31,423 nucleotides of DNA from a virus, in the IMG/VR virus record IMGVR_UViG_3300047482_000019, positions 1 through 31,423 of that record. One strand, 5' to 3'. Positions 23,857-30,136 of the stretch are shown one piece after another (positions within the stretch are counted from its first letter, which is position 1; each line of letters opens with the position of its first letter). The translations under genes and the position numbers were made by a program. The notes under the pieces were generated by a model that worked only from the letters and a program-made list of their open reading frames with translations, was not told where the DNA came from and searched no databases.

Positions 23857-24057
23857 TTACTTTGGATAGCCCATCTGCAACAATTTGACTATCATGTCAT
23901 TTCGGCTATCTGCGCATAGCTTCACTCGTATATTGTCGGCTATGTGTTGCGCTCTCAGTTTGCTAACGCTTAGGATCTCTGCTGCTTCAACAATATTATG
24001 ATCCGCTAACAGAACATTAGCCATTTCAGCCTCACGCTTAGTCAAATTGACGCTCAC
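23857..24057 (-). CDS. stand-alone GerE/LuxR-type HTH protein (third of three)
   Basis: The 66-residue protein is just a LuxR C-terminal-type DNA-binding domain: L-T-K-R-E-A-E-M-A-N-V-L-L at residues 5-17, an HTH around E-A-A-E-I-L-S-V-S-K-L-R-A-Q-H-I-A-D-N-I, and R-V-K-L-C-A-D-S-R-N-D-M-I at 46-58. It has no sensor or receiver domain. Its start is a GTG with GAGGG six bases upstream, and it overlaps the previous HTH gene by 20 bases. It probably regulates phage genes by binding DNA, perhaps together with the two paralogues encoded upstream. Confidence 0.75.
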   Translation of the reverse strand: MSVNLTKREAEMANVLLADHNIVEAAEILSVSKLRAQHIADNIRVKLCADSRNDMIVKLLQMGYPK

Positions 24058-24271
24058 GAATCGCCCTCTCCTCTTTGCCGTACCCTTTTTTGAACAATGC
24101 CACGATCAATCCATTAATCGTCCTAGCGCCTACCTTCTTACGTATTTCTCTTACAAGATCATAAGTGTGCTTTGCGCTGTAATGAACCTTCTTGGCTACC
24201 TCACCTTGCGTGTACCCAGCAGCCAGAAGATGAGCGATCTTAGATTCCAAATCACTGAATTGCAGATCCAT
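24038..24271 (-). CDS. stand-alone GerE/LuxR-type HTH protein (second of three)
   Basis: Seventy-seven residues: F-S-D-L-E-S-K-I-A-H-L-L-A-A-G-Y-T-Q-G-E-V-A-K-K-V with the recognition helix near S-A-K-H-T-Y-D-L-V-R-E-I and the conserved R-K-K-V-G-A-R-T-I. It has the most typical GerE sequence of the three, with a basic C-terminal extension (E-E-R-A-I-R-E-R-Q-F-D). It overlaps both neighbouring HTH genes by 20 bases each. The HTH-only form suggests a compact regulator whose activity depends on amount, dimer partners or another protein rather than a bound signal. Confidence 0.75.
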   Translation of the reverse strand: MDLQFSDLESKIAHLLAAGYTQGEVAKKVHYSAKHTYDLVREIRKKVGARTINGLIVALFKKGYGKEERAIRERQFD

Positions 24272-24464
24272 CGTTCTGTCGTTCCTTTCGCAAATGGCTA
24301 ATCAATTCCTTCTTAGATAAGAACCGCATCTTGATACGCATCCATTCAACGATGCCATTGATACGGCTTGCGCTACATCCAAAAAATACGGCAATCTCTC
24401 TTTGCTTCTTTCCATCTGCCAACATGCTGGCAATGGTCTTTTCCCTCTCAGAAAACTCAATCAT
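24252..24464 (-). CDS. stand-alone GerE/LuxR-type HTH protein (first of three)
   Basis: Seventy residues: F-S-E-R-E-K-T-I-A-S-M-L-A-D-G-K-K-Q-R-E-I-A-V-F-F-G-C-S-A-S-R-I, with the same helix pattern as the next two genes and a Lys-rich end. The ATG is coupled to the stop of the coiled-coil gene by TAATG. It diverges from the other two in the recognition helix, so the three are likely to bind different sites. Confidence 0.75.
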   Translation of the reverse strand: MIEFSEREKTIASMLADGKKQREIAVFFGCSASRINGIVEWMRIKMRFLSKKELISHLRKERQNDGSAIQ

Positions 24465-24643
24465 TATGCACCCTTCTTCCCTACCAATCCGATAGCCAAG
24501 AATTCGCCAAATGATTCAGGGCATTGGTTATTAGCCCGTATCCGTTCCATCTCTTTTTGCATTTCTACATTGTTGGCTTTCAACTGTTCTAGCATCGCTT
24601 GCATTTCCTCGAAGCTCAATTCCTTATCGTGCTGCTTGCTCAT
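24464..24643 (-). CDS. 59-residue coiled-coil protein, first gene of the HTH operon
   Basis: The frame runs from an ATG at 24643, with a clear AGGAG eight bases upstream, to a TAA that shares its last A with the next ATG (TAATG). Residues 10-38 (F-E-E-M-Q-A-M-L-E-Q-L-K, then N-V-E-M-Q-K-E-M-E-R-I-R) form a Met/Glu-rich coiled coil. The C-terminus (F-G-E-F-L-A-I-G-L-V-G-K-K-G-A) is hydrophobic to basic. The coupling to three HTH genes suggests an accessory or oligomerising partner. I do not recognise the family. Confidence 0.65.
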   Translation of the reverse strand: MSKQHDKELSFEEMQAMLEQLKANNVEMQKEMERIRANNQCPESFGEFLAIGLVGKKGA

Positions 24644-24689
24644 TTTGTTATTCTCCTATGTGTCAAAAAACTTAATCAACGATGACGAT

Positions 24690-24718
24690 AGTATAGGTCA
24701 GTGGACAGGTGTTGAGAA
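24690..24718 (-). promoter_or_regulatory. promoter of the coiled-coil/HTH operon
   Basis: On the minus strand TTCTCA (24718-24713), a 17-base spacer and TATACT (24695-24690), about 45 bases upstream of the first start codon. A half-site GTTGATTAAG, similar to half of the operator at 2130-2147, lies just downstream (24671-24680). Confidence 0.45.
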
Positions 24719-24754
24719 CGGATATATTGCTATAAAAAAACAGTAACTTATCAA

Positions 24755-24783
24755 TTGAATTCATGATCTGCAACCGCTATACT
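24755..24783 (+). promoter_or_regulatory. promoter of the glycoside hydrolase gene
   Basis: TTGAAT (24755-24760), a 17-base spacer and TATACT (24778-24783), then AAGGAG seven bases before the ATG at 24804. The leader would be only about 14 bases. The promoter is divergent from the HTH operon, so the two may be coordinated. Confidence 0.6.
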
Positions 24784-24803
24784 CAATCACAAGGAGTATA
24801 CAA

Positions 24804-26051
24804 ATGCTTAATTTACTAATGACTTTATCAATCGCTATACAGTTACTCAGCTATCCAGCCAACGCCATGCAGCGTATCGGATTAGCTGCTGATTACTCAT
24901 TGACTAAGGAAAGCATCACCGACTATCAGATCGATAAGTTGGGGATTGGCTGGTACTACGACTACCGCAATCAAGACAATCCCAATCGACCTATTGAGTA
25001 CGTTCAAACGTTATGGAGACATAATCGAATCACTAAGTCAGTGTTGCAGAATCGTGTTCGTCTTAACCTCGGATCAGCTTGGATTATTGGGAATGAGCCT
25101 GATCACGCAGGACAAGCCAACCTAACGCCACAAGTTTATGCAGACGCCTACTACAACGTGCATGGTTGGATTAGAGAGATTGATCCGACCGCCAAACTAA
25201 TCGTTGGCAATGTCACACAGCCATCACCGTTGCGCCTACGCTACTTGGATGCTGTGATTGATTACTATCGATTGAAGTACGGTGTAGCGATGCCTGTAGA
25301 CGCTTGGGGCATTCACGGCTATATCATGCCTGAAAACTGCGGTTGGGGCATCGGCTATCCGGTTGGTGCAACTGACACATCTGGCGGGATGCCGTGCAGT
25401 CATGGCGACAAGCATGGCGACTTAGCAACATTCCAATCCCAAGTGGTAGCATTCAGACAATGGATGAAGGAACGGGGATATGGCGACAAGCCACTATGGA
25501 TCACTGAGTACGGGATACTCTTGACGCCAGCGCACGGCTACGGTACAGAGCGAGTAGCCGACTATATGATTGGCACGATGGATTGGATGTTACGCGCAGC
25601 CAATTGCGACATTGGGCTTGTCAATGATGATTGTCGGCTGGTTCAGCGTTTTGCTTGGTTTAGCGTGAATTACTATCCGGTGAATGGACAACTATATGAT
25701 AATCAATCGAAGCAATTAAATGACTTGGGGATTAAACTAAAAGACTATACTGATCAGGTGGTTGCGGCTATCTTGCCAACTGCCACTGAGCCAGCAACGC
25801 CGACACCAACAGCAACGCCGACACCAACAACAACGCCGACACCAACAACAACGCCAACGGTTGGGGCGACTGTGACGGCAACAGCTACCCCAGCGCCAGC
25901 AGATGTAGACCCTACGCCGATACCCTACGTGCCAATTGTTCTGCCAACGATTGAACCTACCGCCACGTTGTCGATGCCAACGGCTATCGCTACCGTAGAG
26001 ATTGAGCCTGTGATCTACTCGCACTATCTCCCGTTTGTTCCTGTCGATTAG
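24804..26051 (+). CDS. secreted clan-A-like glycoside hydrolase with Thr-Pro linker (phage cargo)
   Basis: The 415-residue protein runs against the phage operons. Residues 1-21 form a signal peptide ending A-N-A. The catalytic (beta/alpha)8-type domain spans about 25-320, with acid/base candidate E98 in W-I-I-G-N-E-P-D and nucleophile candidate E235 in W-I-T-E-Y-G, the two Glu motifs of clan GH-A-like families. Residues 325-355 are a T-P-T-A-T-P-T-P linker, and the last residues Y-S-H-Y-L-P-F-V resemble the YLPLV-like tail common on secreted Chloroflexota proteins. It has its own promoter, a good ribosome site and a bidirectional terminator, as expected for a moron gene expressed from the lysogen. 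The substrate is unknown; it could act on host or competitor surface polysaccharide. It does not look like a normal endolysin because of the signal peptide and linker. Confidence 0.75.
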   Translation: MLNLLMTLSIAIQLLSYPANAMQRIGLAADYSLTKESITDYQIDKLGIGWYYDYRNQDNPNRPIEYVQTLWRHNRITKSVLQNRVRLNLGSAWIIGNEPDHAGQANLTPQVYADAYYNVHGWIREIDPTAKLIVGNVTQPSPLRLRYLDAVIDYYRLKYGVAMPVDAWGIHGYIMPENCGWGIGYPVGATDTSGGMPCSHGDKHGDLATFQSQVVAFRQWMKERGYGDKPLWITEYGILLTPAHGYGTERVADYMIGTMDWMLRAANCDIGLVNDDCRLVQRFAWFSVNYYPVNGQLYDNQSKQLNDLGIKLKDYTDQVVAAILPTATEPATPTPTATPTPTTTPTPTTTPTVGATVTATATPAPADVDPTPIPYVPIVLPTIEPTATLSMPTAIATVEIEPVIYSHYLPFVPVD

Positions 26052-26055
26052 ATGC

Positions 26056-26092
26056 AAAAAAGAGAGTGGCGATATATGCCACTCTCTTTTTC
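26056..26092. terminator. bidirectional intrinsic terminator
   Basis: AAAAAGAGAGTGGC and GCCACTCTCTTTTT flank the loop GATATAT: a perfect stem with an A-run and a T-run on both sides. It serves the hydrolase gene (stop at 26051) and, on the minus strand, the small gene ending at 26093, so it insulates the cargo. Confidence 0.95.
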
Positions 26093-26278
26093 CTACGCTT
26101 CAAATCCTACAGAATCTAAATCAATCTCAGGTTCAATCTCTACGTCGCTATCCTGCGTGCTACCGTAGCAGAACACTGGTGGCTTACGCTCAAATTTTGG
26201 GATACATCCGCCAGGGTGCAATAGCTCCATGTAAATTTGCTTCTTCCATTTAGCGGTGTCAAAAATCGGTTGACTCAT
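26093..26278 (-). CDS. small protein of unknown function after the VRR-NUC gene
   Basis: I choose the ATG at 26278 (61 residues), which has GGAGG eight bases upstream; an ATG at 26296 is possible but would include that ribosome site in the coding region. The sequence begins S-Q-P-I-F-D-T-A-K-W-K-K-Q-I-Y-M-E-L-L-H-P-G-G-C and ends with an acidic stretch (D-V-E-I-E-P-E-I-D-L-D). No family is recognised. It is the last gene of the primase/nuclease transcript before the terminator. Confidence 0.55.
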   Translation of the reverse strand: MSQPIFDTAKWKKQIYMELLHPGGCIPKFERKPPVFCYGSTQDSDVEIEPEIDLDSVGFEA

Positions 26279-26296
26279 CTTTATATCCTCCATCAC

Positions 26297-26590
26297 TTAA
26301 TTGTTTGCGAACCATTCAACTACGTCATCACTGTCAAACGCTACGACTAGCGGACCGTCCTCAAAATACTTGCCGTGCCAATCGATCTCATCATCGGTCA
26401 ACTTGCCGCCACGCTGCTTGACTTCCACCAGTAGCGCCAGAATCCGTCCAGATGACGATAGACCACTTACTATCAGATCAGGGACACCAGCGCCGACCGT
26501 GTGAATGTGTGTGACGTGGTATCCCAATCCTCTCAACTCAGCTACAATCTGCGGCTGATTCTTATCAACTCTTGCAATCCGTTTAGCCAT
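26297..26590 (-). CDS. VRR-NUC domain nuclease
   Basis: The 97-residue protein is a minimal VRR-NUC domain of the PD-(D/E)xK fold: D38 in G-A-G-V-P-D-L-I-V, and E56 with K58 in V-E-V-K-Q-R-G-G-K-L-T, followed by the helix D-E-I-D-W-H-G-K-Y. Phage stand-alone VRR-NUC proteins are thought to resolve branched DNA during replication or recombination. The ATG has AGGAG seven bases upstream. It follows the primase gene, as in many phage replication modules. Confidence 0.88.
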   Translation of the reverse strand: MAKRIARVDKNQPQIVAELRGLGYHVTHIHTVGAGVPDLIVSGLSSSGRILALLVEVKQRGGKLTDDEIDWHGKYFEDGPLVVAFDSDDVVEWFANN

Positions 26591-26632
26591 TGTGTACTCC
26601 TGTAATGGCGTTCTGGACGCTCTTGCGTTGAT

Positions 26633-29419
26633 TTAGTGCATTGCAACGTGGTATTTCACCTCTTTGGCGATTCTGGCAGCTTCTAGCGATGTGTATCCTG
26701 CCTGTTCAGCCATGCGATAAGCTTCTCGACCTTTGATCCCCTGACGTTTGAAGTCAATGATTGTTTGCGTCATCTGCTTACGGAATTCCTCTTTTTCCGC
26801 CACTCGAATATCGGCATCCTTGCTTTGATCGATACGATCCAGCCAGGGCTTCAAGGTTAGTTTTGGTGAGAAGATATACTTCTCAATTTCTTCTAGCGTC
26901 CAACCGGGATAAATCGCCGCTAACGCTACTGTTCGGCGTTCTACCGCACGATTCACACGCTTTTCCGCAACGTTTAGCGCCTGCTCATTTTGCTTTTCCG
27001 CAGCAGCATAAGCATCCATCTCAGCTTGCGTCTGCATTTGCTCTAGCCGACGCTCTAATCGCTGCACACCGATCTTGTATGTCCGCGTGTTGGCGATGCG
27101 CTCGGAGAACTGAATTAGCGCATCATCGGCAATCGTGTATAACTTTGGCTTACGCGGGCAGTCTTGTTCATACTCGACAACATTCCAATCCTCTAGCTTG
27201 CGCAGTGCGACACCAACAGCAGATGGTTTCATACCGCGACGCTGTGCGATCTCAGTCTTGGTCGTGCCAGGATTCTCTAGCAAGTCAACCACTGTAATCA
27301 GACCGAAGAATCCTAACCCCGGCAACATCTCATCTAGCGAATCCGTTATCTTGCGATCATCGTCGCCAATCGTTGCAATCTTAGCTTGCTTCTTCTGAAA
27401 TCGTGACGTACCTCTAGCGAATGAGTCATCAGCTTTCATGCCGCCAAGACTAAATGTGATCTCGCCAGTTTTGTCGTCACTTTTGTCGTCATTAGATTGA
27501 ACACCATGATCTTTCTCACTGTGATCTATTATGGTGTTCAAAGTAGAGACGGCAAAATCTACTAAATCAACGACAAGCCCCGACTTATGGTCACTACTTT
27601 TGTCGTCACTTTTGTCGTCATTAGATTGAACACCATGATCTTTCTCACTGTGATCTATTATGGTGTTCAAAGTAGAGACGGCAAAATCTCCATCTTTATC
27701 CTTATCAGGTACAGGTAGATCGCAATTGAGCAAAACGCCATTGACCCGATCAATAAAGTTGCGTGCGGTTACATGACTCGCAACCGCTACCTTGACACCT
27801 TCCGTATTGGTGCATTCGGTGATTGTGCGTAACGATAGTTTTAGACCCTTAATCCGACCAGCTTTCTTGGCGTAATCTAAACCGTTGTCGTACAGCATCC
27901 GATCTGTGTTGCCTGTCCGGTATCCCCGTTTTGACTGCCGATCAACCGGAACAATCTTGCTCCAATCGGCATTCAACACTAACGCACGGTGCCGCTTTAG
28001 AAAGTCTTCCATGTCGCCGTGCGTCAAGATCCCTAATTCCCGACCAATCTCCAACGCAGCGTCTTCATAGTCGCCACCAAACTGGTAAGCCACAACCACA
28101 TCAAATGGTGAACGTGGTCGGTTGCTATCATCAGTATAGAGAACATCCGACGATGAATGATGCCAAGAACGATTGTTAGGGAAGATCGCCACACTGTCAG
28201 AATCACGACCAGGGCGACATAAGCGCCCGTTGCTGCCGTTGGTGTATCCAAACCGCAACAACTCATCCTTAATGGTGCGCGTAGCATTGTATTCAGCCAT
28301 AATGCGAATAGCGTAAGCGCTTAAGTTATCGCAATCAAGATCGATGTCATCACCGTTGTCGATCTTGATATAGGCGGGTGGCGTAACAGTTGTTTTCTTG
28401 CGCTTCTCTACAGGCTTATTGTTCGTTTCCTCAATCACCGGAAACAGGTCGATAATCTGATTAGCGGAGTAGGTCAGGTTAAGATTGAAATCAACGTAAC
28501 GAACCAGTTGCGGCTCAGGGTAGATTTTTTTGATATTCCAGCTACCAGGGAGGCGCAAGATACGTGCAAGGTCTTTAGCCGCAGGATCGCCGCCAACAAA
28601 CTGCGTCCATCGGCGTTGTAGACTCTTAGCGTAGTTCAGCGTCTCAACATCTGAGATTGAAATTGTTTCGTCAAGCAACCACACACCTTGAAAGCCGCCA
28701 CCGCTGAACCACCAAGCGCTAGGCTGAATTGGTAGGTTGCGGATATATTCAAAAGCCATCTGATTGTAGCGGTTCATGTCGCCAGCAAACACATCTTCCT
28801 TTGCTGCCTTGATCGACATATTCCAAACCGTCTTATCGCGTGCAGTGGCGTGTTCTGGCGATTCACGTAAGATACTATACTTTGCCTCAACCATATCAGT
28901 GGTTGGTTCTGCAAAATCCTTGCCGTCGAAGTCTGCAAAAACGCAATTAACAGCGTTGATCTGGTTGTTCTTGCCGCGGGTATAGGATTGAATATATTCA
29001 TCAGACTTGCCGACCAAATAAGACTTTTGGCGGTCGGCATCAGTAATCGACACAGCAGCGGGATTGATACAGAAGTAGGTATGCTTCTTCTGACCAGCAT
29101 TGATCCAGTGTAGTGGTAAGTATCCAGACTCTTCGACTGGAACCCACAATGATTCTTTGCCATTGCCCGACTTGCGACCGTTTGGCGTCCAGAAGTGGCG
29201 TAACGTACCACCTACATGCAGGCGATCCAGTAACTCACGCGACCGATCCAGCGTCCAAGCAACATCCGCTTTTTTGCTGACAAAATCACTATAGCTCTTG
29301 ACACCGTTCTTTTTTTCTGTTACAATCGATATATAACCGTCCATTTGGTAGTAGACGGTCTTGCCGTTCAGGGTTTGATAAGTTGCACTGCCTAGATTGA
29401 CAGTGGTAGGCTGTTGCAT
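26633..29419 (-). CDS. archaeo-eukaryotic-type primase with C-terminal winged helix
   Basis: Of 928 residues, about 110-310 form a primase domain of the AEP type: F-A-D-F-D-G-K at 161-167 with the metal Asp pair D163/D165, W-W-F-S-G-G-G-F-Q-G-V-W at 236-247, and D-P-A-A-K-D-L-A-R-I-L-R-L-P-G-S-W-N at 278-295. A second conserved region around L-C-R-P-G-R-D-S-D-S-V-A-I-F-P follows. Residues about 577-650 are a low-complexity linker carrying a duplicated 30-residue segment (palindromic DNA element). Next comes a winged helix at about 695-765 (T-K-T-E-I-A-Q-R-R-G-M-K-P-S-A-V-G-V), a coiled coil and a helical C-terminus. It probably makes primers for phage DNA replication. No helicase domain is visible, so the helicase would come from the host or from outside the window. 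Confidence 0.82.
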   Translation of the reverse strand: MQQPTTVNLGSATYQTLNGKTVYYQMDGYISIVTEKKNGVKSYSDFVSKKADVAWTLDRSRELLDRLHVGGTLRHFWTPNGRKSGNGKESLWVPVEESGYLPLHWINAGQKKHTYFCINPAAVSITDADRQKSYLVGKSDEYIQSYTRGKNNQINAVNCVFADFDGKDFAEPTTDMVEAKYSILRESPEHATARDKTVWNMSIKAAKEDVFAGDMNRYNQMAFEYIRNLPIQPSAWWFSGGGFQGVWLLDETISISDVETLNYAKSLQRRWTQFVGGDPAAKDLARILRLPGSWNIKKIYPEPQLVRYVDFNLNLTYSANQIIDLFPVIEETNNKPVEKRKKTTVTPPAYIKIDNGDDIDLDCDNLSAYAIRIMAEYNATRTIKDELLRFGYTNGSNGRLCRPGRDSDSVAIFPNNRSWHHSSSDVLYTDDSNRPRSPFDVVVAYQFGGDYEDAALEIGRELGILTHGDMEDFLKRHRALVLNADWSKIVPVDRQSKRGYRTGNTDRMLYDNGLDYAKKAGRIKGLKLSLRTITECTNTEGVKVAVASHVTARNFIDRVNGVLLNCDLPVPDKDKDGDFAVSTLNTIIDHSEKDHGVQSNDDKSDDKSSDHKSGLVVDLVDFAVSTLNTIIDHSEKDHGVQSNDDKSDDKTGEITFSLGGMKADDSFARGTSRFQKKQAKIATIGDDDRKITDSLDEMLPGLGFFGLITVVDLLENPGTTKTEIAQRRGMKPSAVGVALRKLEDWNVVEYEQDCPRKPKLYTIADDALIQFSERIANTRTYKIGVQRLERRLEQMQTQAEMDAYAAAEKQNEQALNVAEKRVNRAVERRTVALAAIYPGWTLEEIEKYIFSPKLTLKPWLDRIDQSKDADIRVAEKEEFRKQMTQTIIDFKRQGIKGREAYRMAEQAGYTSLEAARIAKEVKYHVAMH
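27469..27689 (-). repeat. 92-bp perfect direct repeat with inner palindromes inside the primase gene
   Basis: Bases 27469-27560 and 27598-27689 are identical, with a 129-bp period (43 codons). Each copy contains the 41-bp palindromic element (27499-27539 and 27628-27668) with arms GAACACCAT/ATGGTGTTC, and both keep the reading frame open. Each begins with TTTTGTCGTCAC followed by TTTTGTCGTC. A related third copy is at 2437-2487. Confidence 0.9.
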
Positions 29420-29505
29420 TAAAATTGATTAAGCCTTTCAATTTATTGGCTTGAACCGTTGGTAGCGATTCAGGCTGATTGGTAGATTGATTGGTTGAGA
29501 CATTG

Positions 29506-29550
29506 GAGCGCTGTGAGTGGGCTAAAACACACAGCGCTCTTTTCTTTTTT
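29506..29550 (+). terminator. plus-strand terminator facing no annotated gene
   Basis: GAGCGCTGTG (29506-29515) pairs with CACAGCGCTC (29530-29539), and TTTTCTTTTTT follows on the plus strand. On the minus strand there is no T-run after the stem. It therefore ends a plus-strand transcript, yet no plus-strand gene lies upstream; an antisense RNA against the start of the primase gene is one possibility. Confidence 0.65.
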
Positions 29551-29755
29551 ATTGGGCATACCACACTTGCCCAAGTTTTGCCATATCGCGCTCTAACTTC
29601 TCATCTAGAGCCGTGCGAATATACTCGCTGACATTGAACCCGAACCGGCTACCAAGTTTTTCAACTTCATCGATCACTGTTGGATCGATACGCACCGGAA
29701 CATACTTCTTTGCCACTTGCCGCTTTACTTCGATACCACACTCGTTGGATAACAT
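29549..29755 (-). CDS. ribbon-helix-helix (CopG/Arc-type) DNA-binding protein
   Basis: I choose the ATG at 29755 (68 residues), which has GAAAGG about eight bases upstream; an ATG at 29776 lies next to the operator and has no ribosome site. The fold is seen as K-Y-V-P-V-R-I-D-P-T-V-I-D-E-V-E-K-L-G: a basic strand then helix A, then the turn F-N-V-S-E-Y-I-R-T-A-L-D-E-K for helix B. RHH proteins bind DNA as dimers and are often autorepressors or partition/copy-control proteins. The inverted repeat at 29778-29809 just upstream is a good candidate operator. Confidence 0.8.
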   Translation of the reverse strand: MLSNECGIEVKRQVAKKYVPVRIDPTVIDEVEKLGSRFGFNVSEYIRTALDEKLERDMAKLGQVWYAQ

Positions 29756-29777
29756 ATTTGAACCTTTCGTATTCATG

Positions 29778-29809
29778 ACTGTAAAACTATCTGTGTTACA
29801 GTTTACAGT
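29778..29809. promoter_or_regulatory. operator candidate for the RHH protein
   Basis: ACTGTAAA (29778-29785) and TTTACAGT (29802-29809) are perfect inverted arms. Between them is an additional TTACAGT, so TTACAGT occurs twice in tandem (29796-29809). Repeated short half-sites just upstream of the gene are typical for RHH autorepressors. Confidence 0.6.
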
Positions 29810-29823
29810 AAAAAAAAGGCAAT

Positions 29824-29855
29824 GAAAAGGGTAGTTTTGCTGTCCTTTTTCTTTT
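29824..29855 (+). terminator. second plus-strand terminator-like hairpin
   Basis: AAAAGGGTAG pairs with CTGTCCTTTT through a five-base loop using two G-U pairs that exist only in plus-strand RNA, then TTTTTCTTTTTC. As with the hairpin at 29506-29550, no plus-strand gene precedes it. Confidence 0.4.
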
Positions 29856-30080
29856 TCTTAAATCTCCTTTCGCCCACATATTACATCTGTTCCGGCTGAC
29901 CCGCTAAATCCCAAATATGTAAATTAATGAAACGTAAGTCATTTGTCGGCTCTATACGTTCACCCTACGATTGCTATACGACTACTTTAGGTTGAGTCAA
30001 TCTATAGCGCAAATTCCGATCTGTGTAAAACTCGCTATTTTGCGCCCATCTTTGTTAGCGTTGTGTTAGCGTTTTCTGAT

Positions 30081-30109
30081 AAAAGAAAAGGTAGACTGCA
30101 TTGTCTACC
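30081..30109 (-). terminator. terminator after the membrane/wHTH gene
   Basis: GGTAGAC (30090-30096) pairs with GTCTACC (30103-30109), and on the minus strand TTTTCTTTT follows. It is 28 bases past the stop codon at 30137. Confidence 0.8.
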
Positions 30110-30136
30110 TATAGCAATATTCAGTTTGTTCAAATC

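Larger units (their letters stand above)
29777..30136. other. 360-base intergenic region between the RHH gene and the membrane/wHTH gene
   Basis: No convincing gene. From left to right it holds the RHH operator candidate (29778-29809), a plus-strand terminator-like hairpin (29824-29855), an AT-rich stretch without clear structure (about 29860-30080), including a 22-codon plus-strand frame at 29927 that lacks a ribosome site, and the minus-strand terminator at 30081-30109. A minus-strand promoter for the RHH gene should lie here, but I could not identify it with confidence. Confidence 0.6.

Noticed and set aside
29289-29564. A 91-codon minus-strand frame overlapping the start of the primase
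   Set aside because: It overlaps the primase N-terminus and the RHH gene end, and its composition is not protein-like. It is probably a shadow.
29927-29995. A 22-codon plus-strand frame in the intergenic region
   Set aside because: No ribosome site, no recognisable sequence and very short.
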